Below are positions 38,931 through 50,744 of a stretch of 64,000 nt of DNA, in pieces. Each line of letters opens with the position of its first letter. Within the stretch, counting starts at the first letter, position 1. Source of the stretch: Castellaniella defragrans (lineage in GTDB: Bacteria; Pseudomonadota; Gammaproteobacteria; Burkholderiales; Burkholderiaceae_B); NCBI RefSeq assembly GCF_014203015.1, contig NZ_JACHIB010000002.1:1-64000 (forward strand). The letters run 5' to 3'. Both the position numbers and the translations under genes were made by a program. The notes beneath the pieces are model-generated. The model was not told the DNA's origin and searched no databases. It saw only the letters and a program-made list of their open reading frames with translations.

Positions 38931-39491
38931 ATGTCCAGTCCGTCCTCTCCGGATCCGCTCGCCCGGCTGCTGGCCGTCCATGCCGGGACCCGCCGGCGCC
39001 TCCAGGCGCTCGCCGGCGCGGAGGCGTCCGACCCGCGCGCCGCCATCGCCTGGATCGAAGGCCCCGCGCGCATCGCGCACGACATCCTGGAGCAGCGCCT
39101 GTTTCCCGCCCTGATCGAATCGATGGCGGGATCCGACGCCGTGTGCCTGAAGGGCATGACCGGCGGCCTGGCGCGGGGCCGCGCCGACCTGGACCGGCGC
39201 TGGCGCCAGGCCGTCCGCCCCGTCCTGGAAGGGCGTGCCGATGCGGCCGGCCGTGATGCCCGCGACGCCCTCGCCGCCCGTGAAGCCCTTGATGCCCGTG
39301 AAGCCCGTGATACCCGCGACGCCCATGAAGTCCGCGACGCCCATGAAGCCCTCGCCGCCTGGACCGGCGACTACCTGGCCTGGCTGACGCGCGCCGACGA
39401 GGAACTGCTGCCCATGGCGGCCCGCCTGCTGGACGACGCCGCCCTGGACGAGCTGACGGCCGACTGCGCCCGGCTCGACGGCACCGCCTGA
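38931..39491 (+). CDS. Hemerythrin-like (HHE) domain protein with an internal repeat
   Basis: A 186-residue mostly helical protein. The pattern LLAVHAGTRRRLQAL ... ARIAHDILEQRLFPALIESM ... YLAWLTRADEELLPMAARLLDD follows HHE cation-binding proteins in which His and Glu residues on four helices bind two iron ions. Some of the usual ligands are not obvious, so metal binding may be partial. A repeated charged insert (about residues 104-143, AREALDAREARDTRDAHEVRDAHEALA) sits between helices. Such proteins sense oxygen or nitric oxide or buffer iron. The function is not established here; it stands alone between the ABC operon and the TDT gene. Confidence 0.65.
   Translation: MSSPSSPDPLARLLAVHAGTRRRLQALAGAEASDPRAAIAWIEGPARIAHDILEQRLFPALIESMAGSDAVCLKGMTGGLARGRADLDRRWRQAVRPVLEGRADAAGRDARDALAAREALDAREARDTRDAHEVRDAHEALAAWTGDYLAWLTRADEELLPMAARLLDDAALDELTADCARLDGTA
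39240..39360. repeat. In-frame 9-bp-based tandem repeats inside the hemerythrin-like gene
   Basis: Units related to GATGCCCGT and GAAGCCCGT alternate for about 120 bp, coding alternating Asp-Ala-Arg/Glu-Ala-Arg/His triplets. On the opposite strand the same DNA reads as collagen-like Gly-x-y triplets, but that frame has no other support. The repeats lengthen a helix connection and are likely to vary between strains. Confidence 0.8.
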
Positions 39492-39546
39492 TCGGCACCG
39501 CCTGATCCGGCCCGCGGCCGGCCCCGGGACCGGAACGCGGCCGGCC

Positions 39547-40668
39547 TCAACCCGGGGCCGGCCGCCCCCGCGCCAGGCGCAGCAGGCGGCGGACCATCGC
39601 GGCGAAGGTCAGCAGCCAGCCCAGCCAGGCCGCGTACAGGAACGCGGGGGGCAGGAAGCCCAGGAAGTCGAAGCCCATCGCATGATTCATCTGCCAGGTG
39701 CAGGCGGCGTACATGCCCAGCGGGAAGATCGCGCCCCAGTACAGCGGATCGTAGCTGAACGGAAAGCGCTGGAAGACGTAGCGCCAGATCCCCAGCAGCA
39801 GCAGCATCGGGATCCACCAGGTCCCGGTGGCCCAGTAGAACACCGTGAAGCCCTTCAGGAAGGGCAGCAGCGACACCAGGTACGGCGCCTGGGGCGCGTT
39901 CAGGATCAGCAGCGAGCCGGCCAGGGTGGAGATCGCCATGGCGCCCATGTTGATCCAGTACGGCGGCGACAGGTCGCCCGGCGAGAAGGGAAAGAAGCTG
40001 TAGCGGTAGAAGATCAGCGACATCATCCAGATGTACAGCATCCCGCCCCACAGCCACATCGACAGCGCCATCAGGTTCAGCTCCAGGCGGAAGGGCTGTC
40101 CGCTGCGGGCCGCCAGCAGCGCGCTGGACACCGCCAGCGCCTGGGTCGCCACCACCGCCAGCAGCCAGGCGCCGCTGATGCTGCGGTCCAGCGGCGGCTT
40201 GTCCTTTTTCACCGTGAAGGCGGTGAAGATCGTGTAGGTCAGCCCCACCCACAGGACCACGGCCAGCACCCACAGGGCGAAGCCCGTGGCGAGGTCGTCG
40301 CGCAGCAGGACGAACTGGCTGGAGAGGATGCCGGTGGCCGCCACCATCGTGAAATAGCCCGGCCCCTTGGCGTGGTCGATCATGTCGCCGAAGAAGCGCC
40401 GGGGGAACCGCCACGCGCGCAGCAGGTAGGCCAGCCACAGCGCCACGTACTGGACCGCGTTCAGGGCGAACAGCGCCCGCGCCAGCCGCGGATGGCCCAT
40501 CATGTCCGAGGCCAGCGAAACGATGCCGGTGGCCATCACCAGGCCGAAATACGCCGGCGACAGCCCGCGCAGGGGTTCTTGCCACCACGGCGGCGCGGTG
40601 TCCGCGGGCTTGAGCCCGCGCGGGCCGGCGGGAGCGGGTACGCGGCGGTCCGGTTCCGGTGCTTGCAT
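39547..40668 (-). CDS. TDT-family permease (TehA/SLAC1-like, tellurite/C4-dicarboxylate transporter)
   Basis: A 373-residue membrane protein with about ten helices. The family signature near the N terminus reads [23 protein letters not shown], followed by regularly spaced hydrophobic segments and [27 protein letters not shown]. Members include TehA (tellurite), Mae1 (malate), SLAC1 anion channels and sulfite exporters (SSU1). Which anion is moved here cannot be told. It is divergent from prfB with 156 bp between starts. Confidence 0.88.
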   Translation of the reverse strand: MQAPEPDRRVPAPAGPRGLKPADTAPPWWQEPLRGLSPAYFGLVMATGIVSLASDMMGHPRLARALFALNAVQYVALWLAYLLRAWRFPRRFFGDMIDHAKGPGYFTMVAATGILSSQFVLLRDDLATGFALWVLAVVLWVGLTYTIFTAFTVKKDKPPLDRSISGAWLLAVVATQALAVSSALLAARSGQPFRLELNLMALSMWLWGGMLYIWMMSLIFYRYSFFPFSPGDLSPPYWINMGAMAISTLAGSLLILNAPQAPYLVSLLPFLKGFTVFYWATGTWWIPMLLLLGIWRYVFQRFPFSYDPLYWGAIFPLGMYAACTWQMNHAMGFDFLGFLPPAFLYAAWLGWLLTFAAMVRRLLRLARGRPAPG

Positions 40669-40824
40669 GGCGGGGGCCTCCTTCTGGTTTGGCGCTGCGC
40701 CGCCCTCCGGCGCCCCTGCCCGGAGCGCGCTAAAATGGCGGATTGACCCGCATTTTAATGCGCGCGCCCGGCCCTGGAACCAGACACCGGACGCTCCTGC
40801 GCGCGCCCCACACAGGACACCTCC

Positions 40825-41929
40825 ATGGAAGCCGAACGCCAGAACCAGATCATCGCCCGCATCGACGACTACACCGAGCGCCAGGGTCTGCTGCGGAGGT
40901 ATCTTTGACTACGATGCCAAGGCCGAACGCCTGCTCGTCGTCAACGCCGAACTGGAAAACCCGGACGTCTGGAACGATCCGCAGCACGCCCAGGACCTGG
41001 GCCGCGAAAAGAAATCCCTGGAAACCGTCGTCCACACCCTGGCCGACCTGGAACGCGGCCTGAACGACGCGCGCGACCTGTTCGAGCTGGCCAGCGCCGA
41101 TGACGACGACGCCACCCTGCTCGCCATCGAGCAGGACTGCGCCGCCCTGGGCGAGCGCCTGGAAGAGCTCGAATTCCGCCGCATGTTCAACAACCCGGCC
41201 GATCCCCTGAACTGCTTCGTCGACATCCAGGCCGGCGCCGGCGGCACCGAGGCCCAGGACTGGGCCTCCATGCTGCTGCGCCAGTACCTGCACTACGGCG
41301 AGCGCAAGGACTTCAAGACCGAGATCCTGGAAGAATCCGAGGGCGAAGTCGCCGGCATCAAGTCGGCCACCATCAAGTTCGAGGGCGAATACGCCTACGG
41401 CCTGCTGCGCACCGAGACCGGCGTGCACCGCCTGGTGCGCAAGAGCCCCTTCGATTCGTCCAACGGCCGGCACACCTCCTTCGCCAGCGTCTTCGTCTAT
41501 CCGGAGATCGACGACTCCTTCGAGATCGACATCAACCCGGCGGACCTGCGCATCGACACCTACCGCGCCAGCGGCGCCGGCGGCCAGCACATCAACAAGA
41601 CCGACTCGGCCGTGCGCATCACGCACCAGCCCACCGGCATCGTCGTGCAGTGCCAGAACGACCGCTCCCAGCACCGCAACCGCGCCGAAGCCATGCAGAT
41701 GCTGAAGTCGCGCCTCTACGAACTCGAAATGCGCAAGCGCATGGCCGAGCAGCAGAAGCTGGAAGACGCCAAGAGCGACGTGGGCTGGGGCCACCAGATC
41801 CGCTCCTACGTCCTGGACCAGAGCCGCATCAAGGACCTGCGCACCGGCGTCGAGATCTCCAACACCCAGAAGGTCCTGGACGGCGACCTGGACCCCTTCA
41901 TCACGGCCAGCCTCAAGCAGGGCGTCTAG
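40825..41929 (+). CDS. prfB: Peptide chain release factor 2, expressed by programmed +1 frameshift
   Basis: RF2 (367 residues after frameshift) terminates translation at UGA and UAA. The first frame runs from ATG 40825 to an in-frame UGA at 40906-40908. Just before it lie the classic signals: an internal Shine-Dalgarno-like GGAGGT (40895-40900) and CUU UGA C at 40903-40909, so ribosomes slip +1 at CUU and continue with GAC. The rest has the RF2 recognition tripeptide SPF (KSPFDSSNG) and the GGQ loop ([11 protein letters not shown]). Low RF2 favours the shift, giving autoregulation. This is a normal gene, not a pseudogene. It is followed by lysS, a conserved pair. Confidence 0.97.
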
Positions 41930-42011
41930 CCCGCGGCGCGCACGGGACGCCTCCGGCCGCCGCGGCCGGGCCTTCCCGGCCGCCCTCGTCCTCTCCCACT
42001 CATTGCACGAC

Positions 42012-43535
42012 ATGACCTCGCAGAACGACACCCCAGTCCAAGCCCCCGACGAGAACCGCCTGATCGCCGAGCGCCGCGCCAAACTCGACGCGCTGCGCCA
42101 GGCCGGCCCCGCCTACCCCAACGACTTCCGTCCCGACGCCCGCGCCGCCGACCTGCACCGGGACTGCGGCGCGCTGGACGAGGACGCCCTGCAGGCCCTG
42201 GGGCGGCGCGCTCGTGTCGCCGGGCGCATGATGCTCAAGCGCATCATGGGCAAGGCCAGCTTCGCCACGCTGCAGGACGCCAGCGGGCGCCTGCAGCTGT
42301 ACCTGGACCGGGGCGTGCTGGGCGACGAGGCCTACGCCGCCTTCAAGGCCTGGGACATCGGCGACATCGTCGGCGCCGAAGGCGAGGTCTTCAAGACGCG
42401 CAAGGGCGAGCTGTCGCTGCGCGTGCAGTCGCTGCGCCTGCTGTCGAAATCCCTGCGGCCCCTGCCGGACAAGTTCCACGGCGTGGCCGACCAGGAACTG
42501 CGCTACCGCCAGCGCTACGTGGACCTGATCATGACCGAGGGCACGCGCGAGACCTTCCTGGCGCGCAGCCGCATCGTCACGGCGATCCGCCAGATCATGT
42601 CGGAGGCCGATTTCCTGGAAGTCGAGACCCCGATGCTGCACCCCATCCCCGGCGGCGCGGCGGCCAAGCCCTTCGTCACCCACCACAACGCGCTGGACAT
42701 GCAGATGTACCTGCGCATCGCGCCCGAGCTCTACCTGAAGCGCCTGATCGTGGGCGGCTTCGAGCGGGTGTTCGAGATCAACCGCAATTTCCGCAACGAG
42801 GGCGTCAGCCCGCGCCACAATCCGGAATTCACCATGATGGAATTCTATGCGGCGTACACCGACTACCGCTGGCTGATGGACTACACCGAGTCCCTGATCC
42901 GCGAGACCGCGCGGCGCGCCTGCGGCACCGCCAGCCTGAGCTACCAGGGCCAGCCCCTGGACCTGGAACGCGCCTTCGACCGCCTGACGATCACCGAGGC
43001 CATCCTGAAGCACGCGCCCGGCTACGCGCCCGCCCAGCTGCAGGACGAAGCCTGGCTGCGCGGCGAACTGCGCCGCCTGGGCGCGGACATGGACGGCCCG
43101 GCCCTGGCCCACGCGGGTCTGGGCGCGCTGCAGCTGGCGCTGTTCGAGGAAACCGCCGAAGCGAAGCTCTGGCATCCCACCTTCATCATCGACTATCCGG
43201 TGGAAGTCTCGCCGCTGGCGCGGGCCTCCGACACGCAGGCCGGCATCACGGAGCGCTTCGAGCTGTTCGCCTGCGGGCGCGAGATCGCCAACGGCTTCTC
43301 CGAGCTGAACGATCCCGAGGACCAGGCCGCGCGCTTCCACGCCCAGGTGGCCGCCAAGGACGCCGGCGACGAGGAAGCCATGTACTACGACGCGGACTAC
43401 GTGCGCGCCCTGGAATACGGCATGCCCCCCACCGGCGGCTGCGGCATCGGCATCGACCGGCTGGTGATGATGCTCACCGACAGCCCCAACATCCGCGACG
43501 TGATCCTGTTCCCGCACCTGCGGCCCGAGGACTGA
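42012..43535 (+). CDS. lysS: Lysyl-tRNA synthetase, class II
   Basis: A 507-residue enzyme. An N-terminal OB-fold anticodon-binding domain ([31 protein letters not shown]) is followed by the class II core with motif 2 [26 protein letters not shown] and motif 3 [13 protein letters not shown]. The ATG at 42012 is preferred to an upstream TTG at 42003. It lies 82 bp after prfB on the same strand and is followed by a strong terminator, so prfB-lysS form one unit. Confidence 0.97.
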   Translation: MTSQNDTPVQAPDENRLIAERRAKLDALRQAGPAYPNDFRPDARAADLHRDCGALDEDALQALGRRARVAGRMMLKRIMGKASFATLQDASGRLQLYLDRGVLGDEAYAAFKAWDIGDIVGAEGEVFKTRKGELSLRVQSLRLLSKSLRPLPDKFHGVADQELRYRQRYVDLIMTEGTRETFLARSRIVTAIRQIMSEADFLEVETPMLHPIPGGAAAKPFVTHHNALDMQMYLRIAPELYLKRLIVGGFERVFEINRNFRNEGVSPRHNPEFTMMEFYAAYTDYRWLMDYTESLIRETARRACGTASLSYQGQPLDLERAFDRLTITEAILKHAPGYAPAQLQDEAWLRGELRRLGADMDGPALAHAGLGALQLALFEETAEAKLWHPTFIIDYPVEVSPLARASDTQAGITERFELFACGREIANGFSELNDPEDQAARFHAQVAAKDAGDEEAMYYDADYVRALEYGMPPTGGCGIGIDRLVMMLTDSPNIRDVILFPHLRPED

Positions 43536-43578
43536 TCGGCGTCCCGCGGGAACGGCGCATCCTGTGCGCACCACGACG

Positions 43579-43602
43579 AAAAGGCCGGAAATCCGGCCTT
43601 TT
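43579..43602. terminator. Bidirectional rho-independent terminator after lysS
   Basis: AAAAGGCCGG at 43579-43588 pairs perfectly with CCGGCCTTTT at 43593-43602 around a 4-nt loop. The A-run on one side and T-run on the other allow it to work for both lysS (plus strand) and the isc operon (minus strand), which converge here. Confidence 0.9.
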
Positions 43603-43685
43603 CGCTGTCCGATCCGCGGGCCGATCCCCTGTCCGGGTCCCGGCCCGCGCCTGCCGCGCAAGGCGGGCGCGGCCGGCCTGTGCGC

Positions 43686-44009
43686 TCAGACGGTGAACGA
43701 TTCCCCGCAGCCGCAGGCGGCCTTTTCGTTGGGGTTGTTGAAGCGGAAGCCCTCGTTCAGGCCCTCGCGGGCGTAGTCCAGCTCGGTGCCCTGCAGGTAG
43801 GGCAGGCTGTCGGGCGACACGTACACGCGCGCGCCGAACTGCTCGAAGACCTGGTCTTCGGCGGAGGGATCGTCCACGTATTCCAAGTGGTAGGACATGC
43901 CCGAGCAGCCCGAGGGCTTGACCCCCAGGCGCAGGCCCAGGCCCTTGCCGCGTTTGTCCAGATGGCGCTGGATGTGTTCAGCGGCCTGTTGCGTCAGCGT
44001 GATTCCCAT
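43686..44009 (-). CDS. iscA: A-type iron-sulfur carrier IscA
   Basis: A 107-residue Fe-S carrier that passes clusters to target proteins. The three conserved cysteines are present in [12 protein letters not shown] and the C-terminal CGCGESF. The N terminus [30 protein letters not shown] is typical. The start lies inside the extended 3' end of iscU (32-bp overlap), so translation is coupled. It is the last gene of the operon: the usual hscB, hscA, fdx and iscX do not follow, and a terminator and lysS on the other strand come next. Confidence 0.95.
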   Translation of the reverse strand: MGITLTQQAAEHIQRHLDKRGKGLGLRLGVKPSGCSGMSYHLEYVDDPSAEDQVFEQFGARVYVSPDSLPYLQGTELDYAREGLNEGFRFNNPNEKAACGCGESFTV

Positions 44010-44427
44010 GATGTGCCTCAGGAACGGTGGTTGTCGATGGATTCGGGTGCTTGCGGGCGTAGTCGGCCACGGCCGCGCGGATGGCGTCCTGAGCCAGCAG
44101 CGCGCAATGCAGCTTGTCGGCGGCCAGACCCAGCGCCTGGACGAAGTCCTGGCTGCCGATGGCCAGCGCCTGGTCCAGGCTGCGCCCCGGCAGCCATTCG
44201 GTGGCCAGCGATCCGGCCGCGATGGCCTCGCCGCAGCCGAAGGCCCGGAAGCAGGCGGTCTCTATGGTAGCGCCATCCAGCCGGATCTGCAGCTTCAGGA
44301 TCTGGCCGAGCTCGGGCGAACCCACCAGCGCGGTGCCCACGCGGGGATCGGCCGCGTCGAAAGAGCCGACGTTGCGCGGATGCAGGTAGTGTTCCAGGAC
44401 CTGCGGCCCGTACGACGGACCCGCCAT
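43978..44427 (-). CDS. iscU: IscU-like scaffold lacking Cys37, Asp39 and the LPPVK motif
   Basis: A 149-residue IscU homologue (family length about 128). The overall fold is clear ([61 protein letters not shown]), and the second and third cluster ligands (Cys65; His107-Cys108) are kept. However, where other IscU proteins have APACGD, this one has SPELGQ (residues 38-42), removing the first Cys and the conserved Asp, and the LPPVK HscA-binding motif is LAADK (101-105). About 24 extra residues ([15 protein letters not shown]...) follow the normal end and overlap iscA. It starts with TGATG overlap at the iscS stop. It may be a divergent scaffold or carrier rather than a standard one. Confidence 0.88.
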   Translation of the reverse strand: MAGPSYGPQVLEHYLHPRNVGSFDAADPRVGTALVGSPELGQILKLQIRLDGATIETACFRAFGCGEAIAAGSLATEWLPGRSLDQALAIGSQDFVQALGLAADKLHCALLAQDAIRAAVADYARKHPNPSTTTVPEAHHGNHADATGR

Positions 44428-45638
44428 CAGCAGTGCTCCGCCCAAGCGCCCAGCGTGCCCTGCCGGCGCATTTCCCACAGGGGGGAAAGCTCGCGCAGGC
44501 GCCCGATCTGGGTGCGCAGCAGCCGCACGGCGCGGTCCACTTCGTCCTGCGTGGTGGCGCGCCCCAGCGTCAGGCGCAGCGAACTGTGCGCCAGGGTGTC
44601 GCTGCGCCCGAGGGCGCGCAGCACGTGGGACGGCTCCAGGCTGGCCGAAGTGCAGGCCGAGCCCGAGGAGACGGCCAGCTCCGGCACGGACATCAGCAGG
44701 GCCTCGCCCTCGACGTGGGCCACGCTGATGTTCAGGGTGTGCGCCACGCCCCGCTCCAGGTCGCCGTTGACGTAGACGTCCGGCAGGTCGCGCAGGCCGT
44801 CCCAGAGGCGGTCGCGCAGCGCGCGGATGCGGGGGACTTCGGCGTCCATCAGCTCGCCCGCCAGGGCGAAGGCCTCGCCCATGCCCACGATCTGGTGGGT
44901 GGGCAGCGTGCCCGAGCGCAGGCCGCGTTCGTGGCCGCCGCCGTGGATCTGGGCCTCCAGGCGCACGCGCGGCTTGCGGCGCACGTACAGCGCGCCGACG
45001 CCCTTGGGGCCGTAGGTCTTGTGCGCCGACAGGGACATCAGGTCCACGCCCAGCGCCTGGACGTCGATCGGCAGCTTGCCGGTGGCCTGGGCGGCGTCGG
45101 TATGGAACAGGATGCCGCGTTCGCGGCACGGCGCGGCCAGCGCGGCGATGTCCTGAATGATCCCGATTTCGTTGTTCACCAGCATCACCGACACCAGGAT
45201 CGTGTCGGGGCGCAGCGCGGCGGCCAGGGCCTCGGGACTCACCAGGCCGCGGGCGTCCACCTCCAGCCAGGTGATCTCGAAACCCTGGCGCTGGAGTTCC
45301 AGGCAGGGATCCAGCACCGCCTTGTGCTCGGTGCGGACCGTGACGATGTGCCGGCCCCGGCCGGCATGGAAATGGGCCGCGCCCTTGATCGCCAGATTGT
45401 CGGATTCGGTGGCGCCGGAAGTCCAGACGATCTCGCGCGGATCGGCGTGGATCAGCCCCGCGACCTGGGCCCGGGCCCGCTCCACGGCCTCTTCCGCGTC
45501 CCAGCCCCAGGCATGGCTGCGCGAGGCCGGATTGCCGAAGCGTTCGGTCAGCCAGGGCAGCATGGCCTGGAGGACGCGGGCGTCGACGGGCGTGGTGGCG
45601 GAATGGTCCAGGTAGATCGGAAGCGGGTCCTGTGGCAT
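44427..45638 (-). CDS. iscS: Cysteine desulfurase IscS
   Basis: A 403-residue PLP enzyme that removes sulfur from cysteine for Fe-S cluster and thio-cofactor assembly. Seen: N terminus [22 protein letters not shown], the PLP lysine in [18 protein letters not shown], and the catalytic loop [17 protein letters not shown] with the persulfide Cys. The C terminus [10 protein letters not shown] is also conserved, although the IscU-docking tail beyond it differs from the E. coli one ([10 protein letters not shown]), which may matter because its partner IscU is altered. The stop codon overlaps the iscU start by one base. 15 bp follow iscR. Confidence 0.96.
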   Translation of the reverse strand: MPQDPLPIYLDHSATTPVDARVLQAMLPWLTERFGNPASRSHAWGWDAEEAVERARAQVAGLIHADPREIVWTSGATESDNLAIKGAAHFHAGRGRHIVTVRTEHKAVLDPCLELQRQGFEITWLEVDARGLVSPEALAAALRPDTILVSVMLVNNEIGIIQDIAALAAPCRERGILFHTDAAQATGKLPIDVQALGVDLMSLSAHKTYGPKGVGALYVRRKPRVRLEAQIHGGGHERGLRSGTLPTHQIVGMGEAFALAGELMDAEVPRIRALRDRLWDGLRDLPDVYVNGDLERGVAHTLNISVAHVEGEALLMSVPELAVSSGSACTSASLEPSHVLRALGRSDTLAHSSLRLTLGRATTQDEVDRAVRLLRTQIGRLRELSPLWEMRRQGTLGAWAEHC

Positions 45639-45653
45639 CGAAACTCCGGGAAA

Positions 45654-46175
45654 TCAGGCCGATACGGGCTCCTGGACCCGGGAGTCGGCCGCCACCGGCG
45701 TGATCGGGATCGTCGGGCGGCCGTTGCGCATGTGGCCGGATTCCTGCCATTCGCGCAGCCGCTGCTGGTCGACCAGGTCCTGCAGCGAGACCGAGTCCAG
45801 GTATTCCAGCATTTTACGACTCAAAGTCGCCCACAGGTCGTGGGTCATGCACTTGCCGCTGTGGCCGTTGCGGCCGATGTCGCAGTTTTCCTTGCCGCCG
45901 CAGCTGGTGGCGTCCAGCGGCTCGTCCACGGCGAAGATGATGTCCGCCACGGAGACGTCGCGCGCATGCCGGGCCAGCGTGTAGCCGCCCCCCGGGCCGC
46001 GCACGCTGTCGACCAGCTCGTGCCGGCGCAGCTTGCCGAACAGCTGCTCCAGGTAGGACAGGGAAATGTTCTGGCGCGCGCTGATGGCGGCCAGCGTGAC
46101 CGGGCCGCTGTGATGGCGCAGGGCCAGATCGATCATTGCCGTGACGGCGAAACGTCCCTTGGTCGTCAAACGCAT
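45654..46175 (-). CDS. iscR: Iron-sulfur cluster regulator IscR
   Basis: A 173-residue Rrf2-family repressor that holds a [2Fe-2S] cluster and represses its own operon when cluster supply is sufficient. The winged helix MRLTTKGRFAVTAMIDLAL ... NISLSYLEQLFGKLRRHELVDSVRGPGGGYTLAR is intact. Cluster ligands are Cys92, Cys98, Cys109 and His112: the spacing between the second and third Cys is ten residues (DIGRNGHSGK) instead of the five in E. coli, because of a Gly/His-rich insert. The cluster is therefore probably present but in a larger loop. Two candidate IscR sites lie just upstream. Confidence 0.94.
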   Translation of the reverse strand: MRLTTKGRFAVTAMIDLALRHHSGPVTLAAISARQNISLSYLEQLFGKLRRHELVDSVRGPGGGYTLARHARDVSVADIIFAVDEPLDATSCGGKENCDIGRNGHSGKCMTHDLWATLSRKMLEYLDSVSLQDLVDQQRLREWQESGHMRNGRPTIPITPVAADSRVQEPVSA

Positions 46176-46218
46176 GGTGAAGTCCTCTGTGGGTGCGGAA
46201 AATTTCCGGGCAACTCTA

Positions 46219-46274
46219 ATACCCGACTATTTGAGTCAAGTGTACCCTTTTACCCGACTAAAATACTCGGTTTT
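46219..46274. promoter_or_regulatory. Two type 1 IscR-binding sites upstream of iscR
   Basis: ATACCCGACTATTTGAGTCA at 46219-46238 and TTACCCGACTAAAATACTCGG at 46250-46270 (split for length: TTACCCGACTA / AAATACTCGG) match the type 1 IscR consensus ATA-CCGACT-A...AGTC-GGT-AT. Their CCGACT cores are 31 bp, three helical turns, apart. They lie 44-100 bp upstream of the iscR ATG, in the right place for autorepression. A TTGACA on the minus strand (46305-46310) could be an associated -35 box. Confidence 0.8.
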
Positions 46275-46546
46275 AGATCGGGAAAATCAGCGGAACTTGA
46301 TGGTTGTCAATTCCCACTGTCCGCAGTGGTCATCGGCCGAGGTCGCGCCCCGGACCTCCGCACCGCGAGCCTGCCCGCACACGGGCCCACCCCAAGCCTT
46401 CGCCTCCGGAAACGGTCACGCCCGCAGAGCCGCGCCGCCGGAAATTTGACGCCCGGAACCGCATGCCGGGAACCGCAGGCCCGCGGGCCCGCGCCCATGA
46501 ATGCGAAGGGCGCCCGCAGGCGCCCCGGCATGGAAGGGAAGGATCC

Positions 46547-47035
46547 TCAGGCGGCCTGGTATTGCAGCGCGCGCTTGCGCACCAGTTCGAGGACGCCCTG
46601 GCAGGAGTCTTCGATGTAGTCCAGGACCTTGTTGAAGCCTTCGGGACCACCGTAGTAGGGATCGGGCACCGTGGCTTCCTCGAATTCGTTCGAGAAGCGC
46701 ATCAGCAGCATGAGCTTGTGCTGGTAGACCTTGGGGCATTGCTGCTGCAGCGCGGACAGGTTTTCCCAGTCCATGGCCAGGATCAGGTCGGCGTCGCGGA
46801 AATCATCGGCGCGGACCTGCCGGGCCACCAGCCCCGACAGATCGTAGCCGCGCTTGCGCGCGGCCGTCTGGGCGCGCGCATCCGGCGCCTCGCCCACGTG
46901 GAAGTGGTGGGTCGCGGCGGAATCGACGGCGATCGCATCGGACAGCCCGGCCTCGTCGACGAGGTGCTGGAACACGCCCTGGGCGGTGGGGGAGCGGCAG
47001 ATATTGCCCGTACAGACAAAAAGTACCTTATGCAT
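46547..47035 (-). CDS. Low-molecular-weight protein-tyrosine-phosphatase
   Basis: A 162-residue cytoplasmic phosphatase. The P-loop VCTGNICRSPTA at residues 7-18 contains the nucleophile Cys and Arg, and the general acid Asp is in VPDPYYGGPEGF. Such enzymes dephosphorylate tyrosine kinases of capsule synthesis or other targets; here it is not next to polysaccharide genes but between iscR and uvrB. The ATG at 47035 gives the family N terminus MHKVLFVCTGNICRSP. The gap of 371 bp to iscR holds the IscR sites and otherwise no gene that can be supported. Confidence 0.93.
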   Translation of the reverse strand: MHKVLFVCTGNICRSPTAQGVFQHLVDEAGLSDAIAVDSAATHHFHVGEAPDARAQTAARKRGYDLSGLVARQVRADDFRDADLILAMDWENLSALQQQCPKVYQHKLMLLMRFSNEFEEATVPDPYYGGPEGFNKVLDYIEDSCQGVLELVRKRALQYQAA

Positions 47036-47254
47036 GATGAATGAAAGTGTGCGGGAAAACCCGGAAATAGGCAAGCATTTTCTGTGGAAAACCGCAAAAA
47101 AACCTGACACTTGAAGCACTTCCGAAGCGGCCCCGCAACAGGCCGGCCCGCAACAGGCCGGCCCGCGACGGGCGGACGGGAGACCCGGCGCCGTCCGCGC
47201 GAAACCGGGGACGAGGCCAGGCCCGGCGCCGCCGGCGCATTCGGGCGCCGGGCG

Positions 47255-49306
<2,052 letters not shown>

Positions 49307-49484
49307 GGTTCGCCTGGACACTATTCGGGTAAACCCCTTATTATCTCATCGTTGGCCTTCGCGACCAAGGAATCCTTTGCATCAGTCTCCCCACGTCCGA
49401 CGCGCTCCTTGCCGGGATGGCCGGCGGACGGGCGGACCGGTGCATGGCGTCTCCAGACCTTTCCCCTTGTCCCTACGGAATCCC

Positions 49485-50690
49485 ATGTCCTCCATCTTCG
49501 CATCCGTCGAACTCGCTCCGCGCGACCCCATCCTGGGCCTGAACGAACAATTCAAGGCCGACACCCGGCCCACCAAGGTCAATCTCGGCGTCGGCGTCTA
49601 CTACGACGACGCGGGCCGCATCCCGCTGCTGAAGGCCGTCCGCCAGGCCGAGGCCCGCCTGTTCGAGCAGGCCGAGCCGCGCAACTACCTGCCGATCGAC
49701 GGCATTCCCGGCTACAACAACGGCGCCCGCGCCCTGCTCCTGGGCGCCGGCTCGCCCCTGATCGCCGAGCACCGCTCGCTGACGGTCCAGACCCTGGGCG
49801 GCACCGGCGCGCTGAAGGTCGGCGCCGACTTCCTCAAGCAGATCCTGCCGAACGCCCAGGTCGCCATCAGCAACCCCAGCTGGGCCAACCACCAGGCCCT
49901 GTTCGCCGCCGCCGGCTTCCCGGTCGTCAGCTACGACTACTACGACGCCGCCACCCATGGGCTGAATTTCGACGGCATGCTGGCCTCGCTGCGCGCCCTG
50001 CCCGCCGGCACCATCGTGGTGCTGCACGCCTGCTGCCACAATCCCACGGGCGTCGATCCCACCCTGGAACAATGGCAGGACATCGCCCGCACGCTGCAGG
50101 CCGGCCAGCTGGTGCCCTTCCTGGACATCGCCTACCAGGGCTTCGGCGCCGGCATCGAGGAAGACGCCGCCGTGGTGCGCCTGTTCGCGGACCTGGGCAT
50201 GACCATGTTCATCAGCTCCTCGTTCTCCAAGTCCTTCTCGCTGTACGGCGAGCGCGTCGGCGCCCTGACGCTGGTCACCGGCGGCGACGAGGAAAGCACG
50301 CGCGTGCTCAGCCAGTTGAAGCGCGTCATCCGCACCAACTACTCCAATCCGCCCACCCACGGCGGCGCCCTGGTCTCGACCGTGCTGAACACGCCCGAGC
50401 TGTACGCGCTGTGGGCCGAGGAACTGGCCAGCATGCGCGACCGCATCCGCGCCATGCGCCACCAGCTGGTCGAAAAGATCCAGGCCCAGGGCGTGAGCCA
50501 GGACTTCAGCTTCGTCAAGGCGCAGCGCGGCATGTTCTCGTACTCCGGCCTCACCAAGGACCAGGTGGAGCGCCTGCGCGAGGAATTCGGCATCTACGCC
50601 GTGGGCAGCGGCCGCATCTGCGTGGCCGCCCTGAACAGCGGCAACATCGACTACGTGGCCGAGGCGATCGCCCGCGTGATCAAGGCATGA
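49485..50690 (+). CDS. tyrB: Aromatic/aspartate aminotransferase
   Basis: A class I PLP aminotransferase of 401 residues, of the enterobacterial AspC/TyrB subgroup. The N terminus FASVELAPRDPILGLNEQFKADTRPTKVNLGVGVYYDD, the substrate loop HACCHNPTGVDPT, and the PLP-binding SSSFSKSFSLYGERVGAL with its Lys are diagnostic; the carboxylate-binding Arg is in GSGRICVAALN. It swaps amino groups between aspartate, aromatic amino acids and 2-oxoglutarate. Choice between AspC and TyrB cannot be made from sequence. The ATG at 49485 fits family length; the open frame runs back to overlap uvrB. Confidence 0.94.
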   Translation: MSSIFASVELAPRDPILGLNEQFKADTRPTKVNLGVGVYYDDAGRIPLLKAVRQAEARLFEQAEPRNYLPIDGIPGYNNGARALLLGAGSPLIAEHRSLTVQTLGGTGALKVGADFLKQILPNAQVAISNPSWANHQALFAAAGFPVVSYDYYDAATHGLNFDGMLASLRALPAGTIVVLHACCHNPTGVDPTLEQWQDIARTLQAGQLVPFLDIAYQGFGAGIEEDAAVVRLFADLGMTMFISSSFSKSFSLYGERVGALTLVTGGDEESTRVLSQLKRVIRTNYSNPPTHGGALVSTVLNTPELYALWAEELASMRDRIRAMRHQLVEKIQAQGVSQDFSFVKAQRGMFSYSGLTKDQVERLREEFGIYAVGSGRICVAALNSGNIDYVAEAIARVIKA

Positions 50691-50744
50691 TCAAGGCGTG
50701 ATCGGGCACTGACCCGCCCGCCCGCGCCGCGATAGGGCGCACGA

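Noticed and set aside
38892-39498. Collagen-like Gly-x-y protein on the minus strand
   Set aside because: It is the antisense of the repeat in the hemerythrin-like gene; no start signal or conserved flanks, and the plus-strand frame has a recognisable fold.
40825-40908. prfB as a frameshifted pseudogene
   Set aside because: The early UGA is the programmed +1 frameshift site with all its signals.
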